The translations under genes were made by a program, and so were the position numbers. Under the pieces are notes generated by a model. That model was not told where the DNA came from and ran no database searches. It saw only the letters and a list, made by a program, of their open reading frames with translations. A DNA stretch of 64,000 nt from Brassica napus. Taxonomy: Eukaryota > Streptophyta > Magnoliopsida > Brassicales > Brassicaceae. The DNA lies in contig NC_063452.1 in the NCBI RefSeq assembly GCF_020379485.1, positions 11,759,065 through 11,823,064 of the forward strand, given 5' to 3'. This document shows, in pieces, positions 23,628 through 35,967 of the stretch (the stretch's first letter is position 1; every line of letters begins with the position of its first letter).

Positions 23628-25522
23628 TAACATCTATATACATGTAGGTTTACTAGGTATACATAGTATTAGTTAGATGAATCGGCGGATGTTCCTTTGT
23701 TTGTGTATAAGCCTGCGTCTGTAATATTACTATATATGTGGTTTCATGTAAATATAATAGTATATACTTGTAGGGTTTTGTAAAATCTAGCTATGTCTTT
23801 GTTATGTGATTCTTATCTATGTAGCATCAATCTAGCACAGGTATTATATAAACATTTTGGATTTTCTACTCTTGCTTTTCCAAAATTGTTGATCTCTTCT
23901 GTTTTGACGATTGCATAAAGTATGTGTTGAGAAAGAAAACCAAGAAAAAATTATATGGGTAAGGGCAGTACAACAACCTACTTGCATTAGAAAACAATTA
24001 TATTATGTCTGGAAATAAGGAAACTTCTACCTAAACAAAAAATACATATCCAAGATAAATTAATAAATATTTTTTTATATCAAATATGACTAATATAATA
24101 TTAGTAATATTTCATAATCTTAAGCAATATCACCATACACTACTGTAAGAACTAAACCCGACCATCAAAATTTTAATGTGAATAGAGTAGGTTGACGAAA
24201 AGGGTGGAAAATGATCTCTTTGAATAGATTTCTAAAATAGTGTGTTCAAATTGGACTAATATTATTGACAAAGAACACAACAAAAAACAATGCAGTTCGA
24301 AGAAAGTATTTTAAGTCTCAAGTGAGTAAATCAAAAAGCATGAATGAAACTATCGTCTTGGCTCGTTTTTTGTACTGCTCATATCGCACAATTATTTCGC
24401 GCATCTTGGGTGCACGTGATGTGCCTGCTCCTGAGATTTTGGCATGTTATATAACCGACTGACAACAAGGTGAGTGAGTCTTGGTTGTTATCCGTAGACC
24501 TCAGAGTTCGCTATCTTGATCTACAAGGTAACCCTTTGGACCGGAATAGCTGGATTTCGTCGATGGATCATATTTTCACTACTAATTTAGCATGTTTCAA
24601 ATGGGTCTTTTATGAGCTGGATTTATATATTAAATCATGCTCAAACAGTTACCCCAGTCCATTAAGTGATATGTAGTTTTCTTTAATAGACGGACATACC
24701 TGAAGGCGTGACTCTTTGATCTCGTTCATCAGATTGGAAATGATTATCCCTGAAGATCGACGGTGCAGAAGCTAAGTCATCTAAACATCACTTTCCGTGA
24801 TAATTTTTTTGAATAACTCAGAAACCATCACGATCATAACCATATCAATGGCCGAGATTGAGAGAATCTCGCTTATTCTAATTTTACTGTTCCTCATTTC
24901 TCGTAAATGAGAGCTTATCTCCTAATGATACAAGACTATAAATGTGTCTCTTCAGTGTCTCCATTTATTCGTGGAGTTTTTTCACGAAAAAGTATGTATG
25001 ATACTTTATGTAAGAGCGCTTTTACATTATTTCCCTTTCTCATTTTCGTTTCCCCGGTCGCATACGACCAAATGGGACTTGGTGCTATTCCGCCAGAGAT
25101 ATACAGTCTCGTCGGCGATAAAGCTGATCTTACCGGAGAGATCGGACTCTCCGGAGACAATCAAGCCAGGCTTCTGCTGCGTGTGCACATGGCTTATTTC
25201 GACGCATGAAGGTCTCCAGGTGGTATGAAACTGGAGATTTTGAAGGAAATGCGCGCAAATAGGAAACCTGAAGATACATGTGCACATACATATCGAGCAT
25301 TGTACCTTTCGAGTTGTGTGCCTAAAGGAAATTGGATATATATGGTATATATGCAGAAGATTTTCGAGAATTGTTTCTGATTATGAATTTATGATGAAAT
25401 ATAGACATATATATATATATATATATGATATTTACAAAGCGGGTGGGAGCGAGTCTTGTTTCATCCAAATCAAAATAACAGTACAGCTTTTGTTACCAAA
25501 GAGTTGCCTTTCTCACAGACTA
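23628..25522. other. Intergenic region between convergent SDR and CAT2
   Basis: Contains both 3' untranslated regions. About 24260-25290 is less AT-rich with several modest open frames on both strands (for example 24907-25209 + and 25027-25287 -), but none shows a recognisable domain and they shadow one another. An (AT)n tract lies at about 25408-25427. Confidence 0.4.
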
Positions 25523-28500
25523 TTATGCCAGAGAAGCTTCATGTTCACGATATATCTCCTCCGCATGAGCTGTTGTTACGTAAACTGCATTGGCCAGGGA
25601 ACTGTGCTTTCTTCCATAGAAAACATACACCAACACTCCAATCACCAGCCACACAGACACACGAGCCCATGTCGCAGACCTGTCAAGTTTGCCGGTCAGA
25701 GAGATTATACCTTTTGTTCTTTGGTGATGAAACAAGGAGCATGTGAATGAAGAGATTACTCACCCAAGGTTAACCAAAAGGTACATGTTGATTAGGATGC
25801 ATATGATTGGCAGGAGTGGCACTAACGGGCATATGAAACCTATTTATTCAAAAACAAAATTCACACGGAACATGAAATATGATTTTGATTATAAGACATC
25901 CCTTTCATATGCTTAAGGAATTGATTGTTTACCTCCAGAATGTCCAAAAGTGTGCCTAGCATCATCCTGATCTATGGAACTCAGAGCAATCAAACCAGCA
26001 AGGAGGAGACTTCCACCAATACCACACAGTGGATATCTAATAAACCTGTAAACCATTTTCAGCAGATGATGATAAGCAAATCAAAGCATTTTTTAAAGGA
26101 AAATCAATGCTCTAAATAGACAATAGTGGGCGAGAACTAACCCTGGGAAGTTGATGCTTGACGCCGAATAACTTAGAAGGAAGGCTCCAATGCAAGTGAA
26201 CATAATGCTCCATCCACCGACCTTCCTTCTGTTTTCTTCGCTCAAAACCCCTAAAAAGATCATCAACAAATGTCAAATCTGTGCTCAACGACTTTAGTAA
26301 AGAGTAGAGACTTATGATCTCAAAAGTGGATGCTACTTACAGAATCCAAGAGCTTCTTGCTTCTCCATAACAGAAGCATCATTCTCGCCAATTAACGGTT
26401 GTTTGGTACTGTTACTGGAAGTGCCAACATGATGGGATGACTTTGTTTCACCAGGTATGACGGAAACAGGGTCGATTCTATCCTGAAGGGATGCCGGAAG
26501 AGGTAGCTCATCCGGAGGAACATATCTGAGTATCAACACTGAGATTGCCACCATTGTAAATGCCAGAAGTGTCCCAACACTCACCTGCACCATCATCACC
26601 AGCTCTCAAAATACTAAAATTACGAAGAAGAATAAGAACCAGTAAAACCAAGGAGAAACAAAAAAAGTATTACCATGCCTGCAAGCTGTGAAACATCCAA
26701 AAAGAAGGACAAGGTTGCTGCACAAAGCCCCGTTGCTACAGTCGCTTTAACAGGAACCTGAGTGCGTCTATTAACGTCTGAGAAAACAGAAGGCAGCAGA
26801 CCATCCCTAGCCATTGCCATCAGAATTCGCGGCTGGAAAAATGAAAACATCTAAGTTTGCTGACATTTAATCATTGATTTAATGTTCTGAAATTTTACCT
26901 GAGGGAGAAGGGAACCCATTAGAGCTGAGCAGAGAGCCATGACAGCTCCTAAAGTTATCAAGTATCTACATCAAATTTCCCAAAAGAAAATAATAAATCT
27001 TACAAACTTATTTAAAGTGGTCTAAACGAAACAGAGTGGATCTTAAAGGGTCATGCTCATGTACTTACACAGCCCATTGCATGTCATGACTAGCAAACGC
27101 AGAGGATATGGGAGTGTCAGGATCCATGGCATAGTAAGGAACTAAGCCGACAATTACAATGGAGACCATCATGTAGAGAGAACAACACAGAAAGAGTGCA
27201 AGACCAATCCCAATTGGTAAATCCCGTTGTGGGTTTTTCACCTGCACATAGGTATAATATTATTGCAAATAAAGGAAAAAAGAAAAAAAAAAAACAGATA
27301 GGTGCCTGCATGGATTACAAAACTTACCTCCTCAGCAGTACTTGCAAGTGAATCAAACCCAATGAATGCAAAGAATACTGTGGCAGAACCAGCGAACATT
27401 CCATCCACTCCGAATGGAAATAACCTACAAAAACAATAAAATGGTTTTTGTTCTTAACCTATCTATCTTCTTAAAACTATCATGACTCACTGAAGTAATG
27501 GTGAATATTCTTCTTACCCTGTGGGGAGTTCATAACCAGCCCAACCAGTCTTGAATCCCAGATAACTGCCAGCTACTATGACAAATAACAAGACACACAC
27601 ATTGACTGCAGTCACAATCCCCTGAGCGAATGTGCTCTGCATATATATATGAAAAAAAAAAAAACAATTTGAACCAGAGTTGAAATGGCTTATCCTGACG
27701 TGTGGGATGGAAATAAATTAAAGCTTGTACGTACCTCCTTGATTCCCAGGCACAAAAAGCCAGTTACAATGAAAACAAGAATAGCAGCACATGGATCCAC
27801 AATAACGTCAAGGCCTGGGATCTGCTGACGGGCTAAGAATGAAGGCAAACCATCTTCACCACCAAAAATCAATGCCTGTAATTATGCTTTTAACCCATTA
27901 ATTTAAAAATCCATGAGAGAAAAAAAGTATTCGAGTAGTTAACATTCAAGCTATGGAGTAACATAAGGATTAAAGGGAGAGACCAGATTAGGGGAAATGC
28001 CACGGGCAACAGCAGAGCCACCAATAGTGTATTCCAGAATCAGTGCCCAACCGATCAACCACGCAACACTTTAAAAATTAACAAGGAAAAACTAAAAGTT
28101 AGCAGAACAGAAAGAAAGAAGAGAGTTAAACAGAAGAGGAGTAGTAACTAGTGAGTACCCTTCGCCGACACAAATGTAGGAATAGTGATAGGCGCTGCCA
28201 GCGGAGGGACAACGACTAGAGAGTTCAGCATAGCAAAAGGCAGAAAGTGCAGCTGCGATTCCAGCAATAAGAAATGACAAAGCAAGAGATGGTCCTGAGT
28301 GCTCTCTTGCAACTGTTCCCACAAGAATATACACTCCTGCTCCTATTGTTGCTCCCACACCTAAAAATACAATACAAACTTAGACAATCAACTGATGAAG
28401 ATGAATGATTGGTACACGAAGATTCCTAACGATTAAAAAAAAAAAAGGTCAATAACAAAGTCGGATGATAAATCCTTGTCCGTAGTCAAAAGAAGTTACC

Positions 28501-28659
28501 AATAGCAACCAGGTGAGAAACAGTAAGGGCTTTAGCGAGCTGTTGATGATGAGAATGTCCATTAGCAGCAGAGTCGACCTGTTTCCTTCGGACCAAACTC
28601 CTGACGCAGCCCCATGAATGTCCGCCTCCTTCCTTTTGTGTATCCACCAGAAAACCCAT
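25523..28659 (-). CDS. CAT2: Cationic amino acid transporter, CAT2 type (APC superfamily)
   Basis: Fourteen exons give 1902 nt, 633 aa: 28500-28659, 28159-28360, 27984-28068, 27735-27875, 27518-27636, 27328-27424, 27069-27241, 26899-26965, 26674-26832, 26341-26584, 26142-26250, 25933-26045, 25764-25839, 25523-25679, all GT/AG. The protein starts MGFLVDTQKEGGGHSWG. The first helix holds the APC substrate motif GVGATIGAGVYILVGTVA. Further membrane segments include PSLALSFLIAGIAAALSAFCYAELSSR (split by a turn), GWALILEYTIGGSAVARG, VFFAFIGFDS, IGLALFLCCSLYMMVSIVIV and a C-terminal pair around VWLVIGVLVYVFYG; about 14 in total. The end is EEIYREHEASLA. Arabidopsis CAT2 (At1g58030) is a vacuolar-membrane amino acid transporter with this architecture. 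The reading frame is intact. Confidence 0.95.
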
Positions 28660-29794
28660 CGGAGTCTACTCAAAAGTTCAATTATTCAATGGAGTTGATT
28701 CTATTCTACTACCGAGAACGGGGGCGGAGGCAGATACTCTGCAAGAATGATCTCTTTCCCTTTAAGAAAAGAAAAAGGTGAAATAAATAAAATTATTGGT
28801 GGCGTGAGGAAACAAGGCACTGACAAAATGTTATCCGAACCACTGTCTTGGGGGTCAACTACAACGTGTCTCTTGCCGTATCTGTAAAGCTTTCTCTATA
28901 TTTTATATATTTTTTTATTTTGGTCCAATGGCTGTTAACAATGTGTGCTCATGAAAAGAAAGGAAAATCTTTTATATATTAATTAAGAAATAATTGTAGA
29001 CTCTCTATAAAAAATAATTTTAGAATCTTTACAAATATAAATTTAAATACTAGAATAATTACAATGCATGTTGTTCATTCATTGGTTCATCAAAACATAT
29101 ACTATATTTTCACTAAATTAATCATAAAATTAATTAGTAATCAACAGATAATATTTATTTCTTTTTAATTAAATAAAAACTGCATAATTATCTAATGTAA
29201 TTTAAAATATAATGAAAGTTAATGATTAAATAATAAATATTTTATAACAAATTTTATATTCTTATATTATTTTAGATAATCATATTAACCATATAATAAA
29301 ATTTCCATATAATAAAATTTTGATTTTTTTATATATTATATTAACCCTCTTATTCTGTACATGACTTCTTCGATCTTTTTTTCTTTTGAAAGGCAAAAAT
29401 AGAAAAGTCTTTATATAGAAGCCTATTAGGTTCGAAGTAACGTGCACATCTGCTATTTTTGTTCGAAAGCTTCTTCCAACTTTCAATTTTGTTAAGTAGA
29501 TAGACAGTTTTATAATTTACATTCAGCTGCTCTATTTTGAATGACAATTCTCATAGTTTACTTATTGCTAAGATGGAACAATCATAGACGGCCACGTTGA
29601 AAAAATAAAAAACAAAACTGTGTATTATATCGACTACAATATAGACATTTTGGGACTGAGTAAAAGGTACATTATCCACACTCAGCAATGTGTACACACA
29701 TTTTATACGCCTAACTAGTAAGTATGTATAAATAGCCTTCAGACAAATAAAAGAATCCTAATCTAACTTATTTGATATTATATTCACTTGTATT
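28660..29794. other. CAT2 upstream region and WD40 3' flank
   Basis: 28660-28900 should hold the CAT2 leader and promoter. 28960-29600 is AT-rich with no recognisable gene; two overlapping minus-strand frames near 29280-29547 have no domain and are not called. Confidence 0.5.
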
Positions 29795-32128
29795 TTAGAC
29801 CCGAACTGGCAATCCATAATTGTTGTATACTCTGATCTTTCCGTCCCAAGTCGCTGTCACAATCACAAGCCCCCACATGTGAGGCTGCAACACATTCTTC
29901 AGAAGCTTCAGCTTCTTCCCTCTACTGCTCATTGTTGTTGACGCATCGCCCAGCTGCTCTTCTGGCCATGTTGTTGATCCTTTCATTGGGGAGAAACAAC
30001 TGTCCATTTTCCCCATCTTCTTGTCCATATCTGTGATGCAGTCGCTCAGGCTATTCCTGTTTGCCTGCCTCAGCCAAGGTATAGCCACAGACGCATTCTG
30101 TGAGATAAAACTCTCATATGACCTGATTCTTTTCGGCTTTCCGGAAGATGGCTTCTTGCTGGGTAACTGAGAGTTGTTCCACACATGAATCCCTGAGTCC
30201 TCTGTTGTTGACACGATGTGTTTCCCATCCAAAGTAAATGAAGCAGTAGTTGTGCAGACACCAGAAGCTGCAAAAGGAAGTATGCCAAAACGTTTATACA
30301 TCTTAATTCTTAAGCAGACCAAACAAAAGCACTTACTGTATCAATCGTTCCTAACCTTTAAGCTTGCAGATAACATCATCTCCAGATATGATACGAATCT
30401 GTGAATCAGCACATGTAACCATTACTTTGTCTGAGTCATTGGGAAAATACTCAAGACCAGTGATCCTTTTGCTTGGCACCTTCTTCTTCCCATGTGTTAA
30501 GCTAACCTCCCTGTCCATTTGCAGCTGGTTATCTGAAAATGCACAAATATGAACAATCAGCTCCTGAATTCTCCACATTACATATAACAATGAATCTCAA
30601 ATAAAAATTTGAAAGGGAGCAAATACATACCAAGTATAAGGTAGAAGCGACAGTCTCCTGTTATGGAACCTATTACAGCAGCCTGAAAAGAATCTCTAGT
30701 AAGCAACTTAATCATATATATATATATATATATATCTATCTGAAAATTGCTTTTTAGGGTGTTTCAAAATACCTTTGCATCTGGACGATAACACACGGCA
30801 GTAACAATATCCCTTACATCAGTGTAGTCAACAACCCGACAGCGAGACACGTCCCATATTCGAACTTTCCCATCAATGGATCCGCTAATGAAGTAATTAT
30901 CATCCACAGGGTTGAATGCCACACATGTCACTGCGTAAGGAGGTTGTGAGTGAGTACAACATCATACAGAGAATGGAAAAAGCATCATTGACTGAAGAGA
31001 AAAGAAACTCACCAAAATTGTTATGAGCGAACGTTCCGAGACATTCATCACAGCCTACTCTCCATAAACGAACACTCTCGTCCACAGAAGATGACAGAAG
31101 ATACTGCACCAAAGTGGTCAAAATGTAAGAGTTCACATTAAAAGACCATAAACAAAAAGCATATGTAAGATCTTTACCCCTTTGTCGGACCAGGAAAGAT
31201 CTAAGATCTCACCGGTATGCCCTCTGAACTCATGCATAGGCTTCTCGGATAAACTGAAGATCTTAGAGGGTAACACAACGCAAGTTGAGTCCGATGACTT
31301 CCTCAAAAAGCTACTCTTCTTCTTCTTCTTCTTCTCGTTGTTGATATTCAAAGGCTCAACCTGAGAATGTTGATTCACGCCAAAGTAAACACCAGAATCA
31401 ACCACAGGGACTTGATACTTGTCTGTTCTCTCTTCCTCGGTTACGCTCCAAACTCGAACAACACAGTCTTCGCCAGCGCTCGCAATGAATTTTCCATCAG
31501 GAGAGAACTTCATGGCTAAGATGGAACCATCGTGCGCTGCAAACTCTTGGTCAACACAGAGAGAGGAGAGCTCCTTGAACTGCTTTTTGTACGTCTGCAC
31601 ACTCGTAGTTGCTGATTCGCAATCTAGTGATTCGAGGACGTGCGTGAGAGCACCTAGCTTCTTTAACCAGAACTGTGCGCCTTTCTTAGCGAAATCGTCT
31701 CGGAAGCTGCCCGATCTGCTTGAGCTTGATTCGCTCAACCCTTGACTACTGTTCCTGGAAAAGAGCAAGGATCGATCGTCTGTTTCCTCGGATGAAGAAA
31801 CAGAGGAGGAGGAAGTAGATTCATTCCTCGAGAACAACAGATCATCCTCTTTCGAAGAGCCGTTGACGACAAGTTCAGAAACGGGAACAGAGGGTGGTTC
31901 AAGTTCTTCATCTTCAGAGACAGAGGATGAGGATGAGGATGAGGAGGAGTCGTTGTCTTCGGTAGACTTATTGAAACTAAAGGCCATGGATTGGAGGAAC
32001 TTACGGCGTCGGTTGGAAACACTGTCGGGGTCATTGGTCCAGAGTTGAAAACCAAAATCCTGGGGAACATCATCATTAGGGGCATCGAAGAAACATTCTT
32101 CGTCTTCATCATCCCCGCGAGTACCCAT
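29795..32128 (-). CDS. WD40 repeat (transducin-like) protein
   Basis: Six exons, 31178-32128, 31013-31103, 30773-30930, 30631-30682, 30356-30532 and 29795-30267, give 633 aa. The N-terminal ~170 residues are acidic and Ser-rich ([12 protein letters not shown], then poly-Ser stretches with SEDEE), followed by a basic helical part ([10 protein letters not shown]). About seven WD repeats follow: [116 protein letters not shown], and [18 protein letters not shown] at the C terminus. A Lys-rich run splits repeats one and two. The family is large in plants and mostly uncharacterised, probably a scaffold. I recall At1g64610 as the match, with moderate certainty. An untranslated first exon or leader probably extends to about 32.6 kb. 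Confidence 0.92.
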
Positions 32129-34708
32129 CTCTTCTGTTCGGTAACCACAGAATAAAATAAATCAACTTTGGCTAACCATAATAAAAGTCTCTACGTTTGG
32201 GTGGTAGTCAATTTAAACTGTAGAGAGACTAGTCGTCGTATGAATTAGTAAAAAAAGAATTGAAAATTCAAAAGAAAAAATAAGAGTCAAAATCTATAAA
32301 GTTGGGCGGAAAAGAAAGATGAATAAAAGTATATGTAGCCAACCTAACAAACAAACAAAGGTCGATGAAGAGATTGCTTCCAAGTCAAAATAATACACAA
32401 TTCAATTACTACAGAGACTGAAGAACAAGAAGTGATGAGGGGGATTTAGCTTACCTGTCTCACCAAACCAATAATTTGCTCTTCCTACAAACCAAATACA
32501 CGAACAAAAGTAAAGCAAAATACAAAATAGATCGAAGAAGAAGAAGAAAGAAAGGTCTCTTGTTTATAAACCCGAGGAAGCAAGGAAGGGGGTATGTGTC
32601 GGTTCGATTCACACTGTTTTGTATAAAACCCTTTCGTACCTAATTTGAATCAACCAATCTTTGGAAAGGGTTTTTAAGAGTTGCAATTTAATAGCGAGAT
32701 TAGCGGTTGGGGTTTAGAAAATGGAGCCTGTTTTTTTTTTTTGACATAAAAAATACTCATGTTCTGAAATTTAAGATGTTTTGGGTAGTACATGCTTATT
32801 AAAAAAATTAGTTTTTACCTATAAAATATCATTAAAATTATAAACTAAAACTACTCAACCAATTACAAAATACAACTATTAAATTTGGTTGGATACATAG
32901 TTTTTGATAAACTTAAAGTTATCTAGAAAGATGAGAACATCTTATATATTGGAACATAAAAATTATTCTAAACATCTTATATTTCAAAACAGAGGGAATA
33001 ACATTTTGGGATTTTATTCGATAGTACGTAGAACGAAAGAAATACTAGTTGTTAAAAAAAAGGAAAGAAAGGCTACAATTAATTTCATTTTTAACAAGTT
33101 AATTAGATTTTGATCCGCGTAATCGCACAGATGTTACTTTCAATTTTATATGTATATATATTTATATTAGATCATTAGCGGTATATATTTTTAATTTTAA
33201 TCATATATTTAAATATTTATATAACTATTTAAAATATAATAATTTATAATTTATATGTTGTAAATAATCAATTGTTTAAAACCATCACATGTATTTGTTG
33301 ATTCTTATTATATATTTATATTATTGTATTTGCATTTAGTTATTAAACAAATTATTATGTTCATGAAAAATATATTTGAAAATTATTTTGTATTTAATTT
33401 ATTTTAAACTTTTACGCGCCCTTTAAAACTGTATTTCATTTTACTAATATTTTTACGTTTATTCATTTTAAATAATTTATTATTGTATATACAAAAATAT
33501 TTACTTTTATACATGTATTGTAGTCTTTCATCATATTATATTTTATATTTATGAAAATAAAATTTATAAATCTGTCAATTTAATATAATTTATCATATAT
33601 AGTTTTCAATATAATAATTTTATTTTAACATGATCGATTATGATTATAAAATAAATAAAAGTATGATAGAATTTTTATTTAAAATTTTATGAACAATAAC
33701 TGTATATATATTAATGCATAATAATATTTCATTGCTAATTACGAAATTAGTGAAAATATTTACATAAACCTTTTGAAAATTAATATATTGCTAAAATATT
33801 TAGATTAACATAATAGTTTCTTTTAATATGATTGTTTGTGATTATATAATTGATAAAAATAGGATAAAGTATTTATTTTTCATTTTATAAACGATAATTG
33901 AATATATTAATGTATAATAATATTTTAAAACTAATCACGAATTTAATGAAAATATTTACATATAATTTTGAAAATTAAGATCGTGTTAAAATCTTTTTAA
34001 ACAGAATTTTCTAATATATATTTATTTATATTTTAAATAAAAAGATATCAAAAGATATTATGATTAATGTAGTTCAAAGATTTTATATATTATTAGCTTT
34101 ATTAAAATACATTTAGTTACGTTAGTAAAATACATTTAGTTAAAAAAATTAAGGGCGGTCCAATTTAAAAATCACACATGAAATGAAGTTGTGACTTCTA
34201 TTTTAATAGAATAAATTTTATTAAAATCATCCCAAATAAAGTCTCATTAGAACTTGATCTGAGCATCTGCACCGATATTTTTTTTAATGAAATAGACGTA
34301 TGAAATTAATATAATAGTTGCACAAACATGCATCCGAATGTGTATTTGTTCATTTATAATATATAACATTTTATGATAGATGATGATTTTTAATTATCTA
34401 TAACTTGCTAATAGTTCATATTGCAGTTAGATAATCAAAATGATATGTTATATAACATATTTGTCAACTATTATTTTTAACTATAATAAACATTTTTTTA
34501 TTTATTTATTATAAATTAAAACACCAATTATTATATTTATGTATATTAAGAAATGTATCTTTCCAGAATAAAATGTATTTATGTTTTATAAGATAAATAG
34601 ATAGATATGTCTCTAAAGTCTTTTATATGCCAAACAAAATCTGCTTCTATGTTCATTTTTGAGGAAAATATTAAATTAAATTTTATTTGTTGTATTCTTA
34701 TAATTCAA

Positions 34709-34739
<31 letters not shown>

Positions 34740-35538
34740 AATTATATTAATCATCAAATTATTTAACATATATTTGAAAAATAAATTTATCTGTTTTAAC
34801 AAAAACATTTATACTTTATGTTTTATATGTGAAATGAAATAATAATATACATGAATATATAACATTTAAATTTCGTGGTCACATTTTAAACAATTTATTT
34901 AATTAATTGTATAATTTGGTTAGTAAATAATCTGGTTAGAAAATAATTGTAATTTTGGCAAGTTTGGTTAAAAATAATCTAATAAAATAAATGTTTTTTG
35001 GTTAATTAATTAAATTTGTTAAGTTTGGATCGAGAAAAATCTAACAAAATAATTAGTTAATTAATAGTAGTTATTAATTTAGTGGTACAAGTTGGTAAAT
35101 ATTAAAGTGAAGTAAATGTTGTTTTCAAAAGGTATTTCAGTTTCAGTAATATAAATAACATATACATTTTTTTTGTTACTAGATTACATATACATACAAA
35201 CTAGGAATTAAGCAAAAGACGGTACAACCATTGGATTGAAAAATGCAAAGAAGACGAAGGTGGAGTCCTCTCGATCGAAGACGAAGGTGGATCAACCTCC
35301 AGATTCAGAGTGGCGAACAAAGCAGGGAGAGTGAGGGAAACCGCGACGAAGCAAAATGCAAAGAAGAGAAGGGAAAGAAGGAGACCGCCTCTGGTACCGA
35401 CACGCGCGTACATGCTCCGCCGGACACTAGAGCTTACTTAAGTTCGATGAGAGACGCGAGAGAATATTCCGGAGGATAGAGAGAGAGAGTTTTCTTCTTT
35501 TTTCTTATCAATTAATTTCCTTTTAGATTTCCCGCTTG
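32129..35538. other. WD40 upstream region and AT-rich gene desert
   Basis: 32129-32700 should contain the leader and promoter of the WD40 gene. 32740-35190 is extremely AT-rich with no supportable gene or terminal repeats; an (AT)n/(GT)n tract is at about 34709-34738. 35230-35530 turns GC-richer (GACGAAGG repeats and a GA-rich tail) just before the CACTA insertion, and may be the edge of an interrupted gene or leader. Confidence 0.5.
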
Positions 35539-35902
35539 CACTACAAGAAAACACAAACTTAACGGGGAAAATTAATGAGGAATATTTTTCCTCGTTAATT
35601 TATGTTGACTTTACGAGAAAATTACACGGAAAAATAAAATCAGTATTATTTCCTCGTAAACGACGAAACAGTTTCGTCGTAAAGTCGATGTAAAGTGACG
35701 TGGCTTTTACGAGGAAATCGTATATCCTCGTACATTCCACGTAAACTTAGCGTGGTCTTTACGAGGAAATAATTTACGTTTACTTAGCGACAAAATTTTG
35801 AATCCACCAACTTTGTTTGTCACACGTTTTTTTTTCGGCCAGCTAACTAATTTTCATCGTAAATTCGTAGGAAAATTACAACAACCAGATTCGAAAATTT
35901 TC

Positions 35903-35910
35903 TATAAATA
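35903..35910 (+). promoter_or_regulatory. TATA box of the CACTA transposase
   Basis: TATAAATA lies 58 bases before the candidate start codon at 35968, directly after the terminal repeat array. This is the expected position for a transposase promoter embedded in the element's 5' end. Confidence 0.65.
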
Positions 35911-35967
35911 GGGATGTTTGAACATCATTTAAACACACCAACAAAAAAAACGTGAAAGAAAAAAAAA

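Noticed and set aside
24907..25287. Overlapping frames between SDR and CAT2
   Set aside because: They shadow one another on both strands, with no family resemblance; kept only as a note in the spacer entry.
31735..32148. 137-codon minus-strand frame over the WD40 N terminus
   Set aside because: Out-of-frame shadow of exon 1; its Ser/Pro richness mirrors the acidic Ser-rich true frame.
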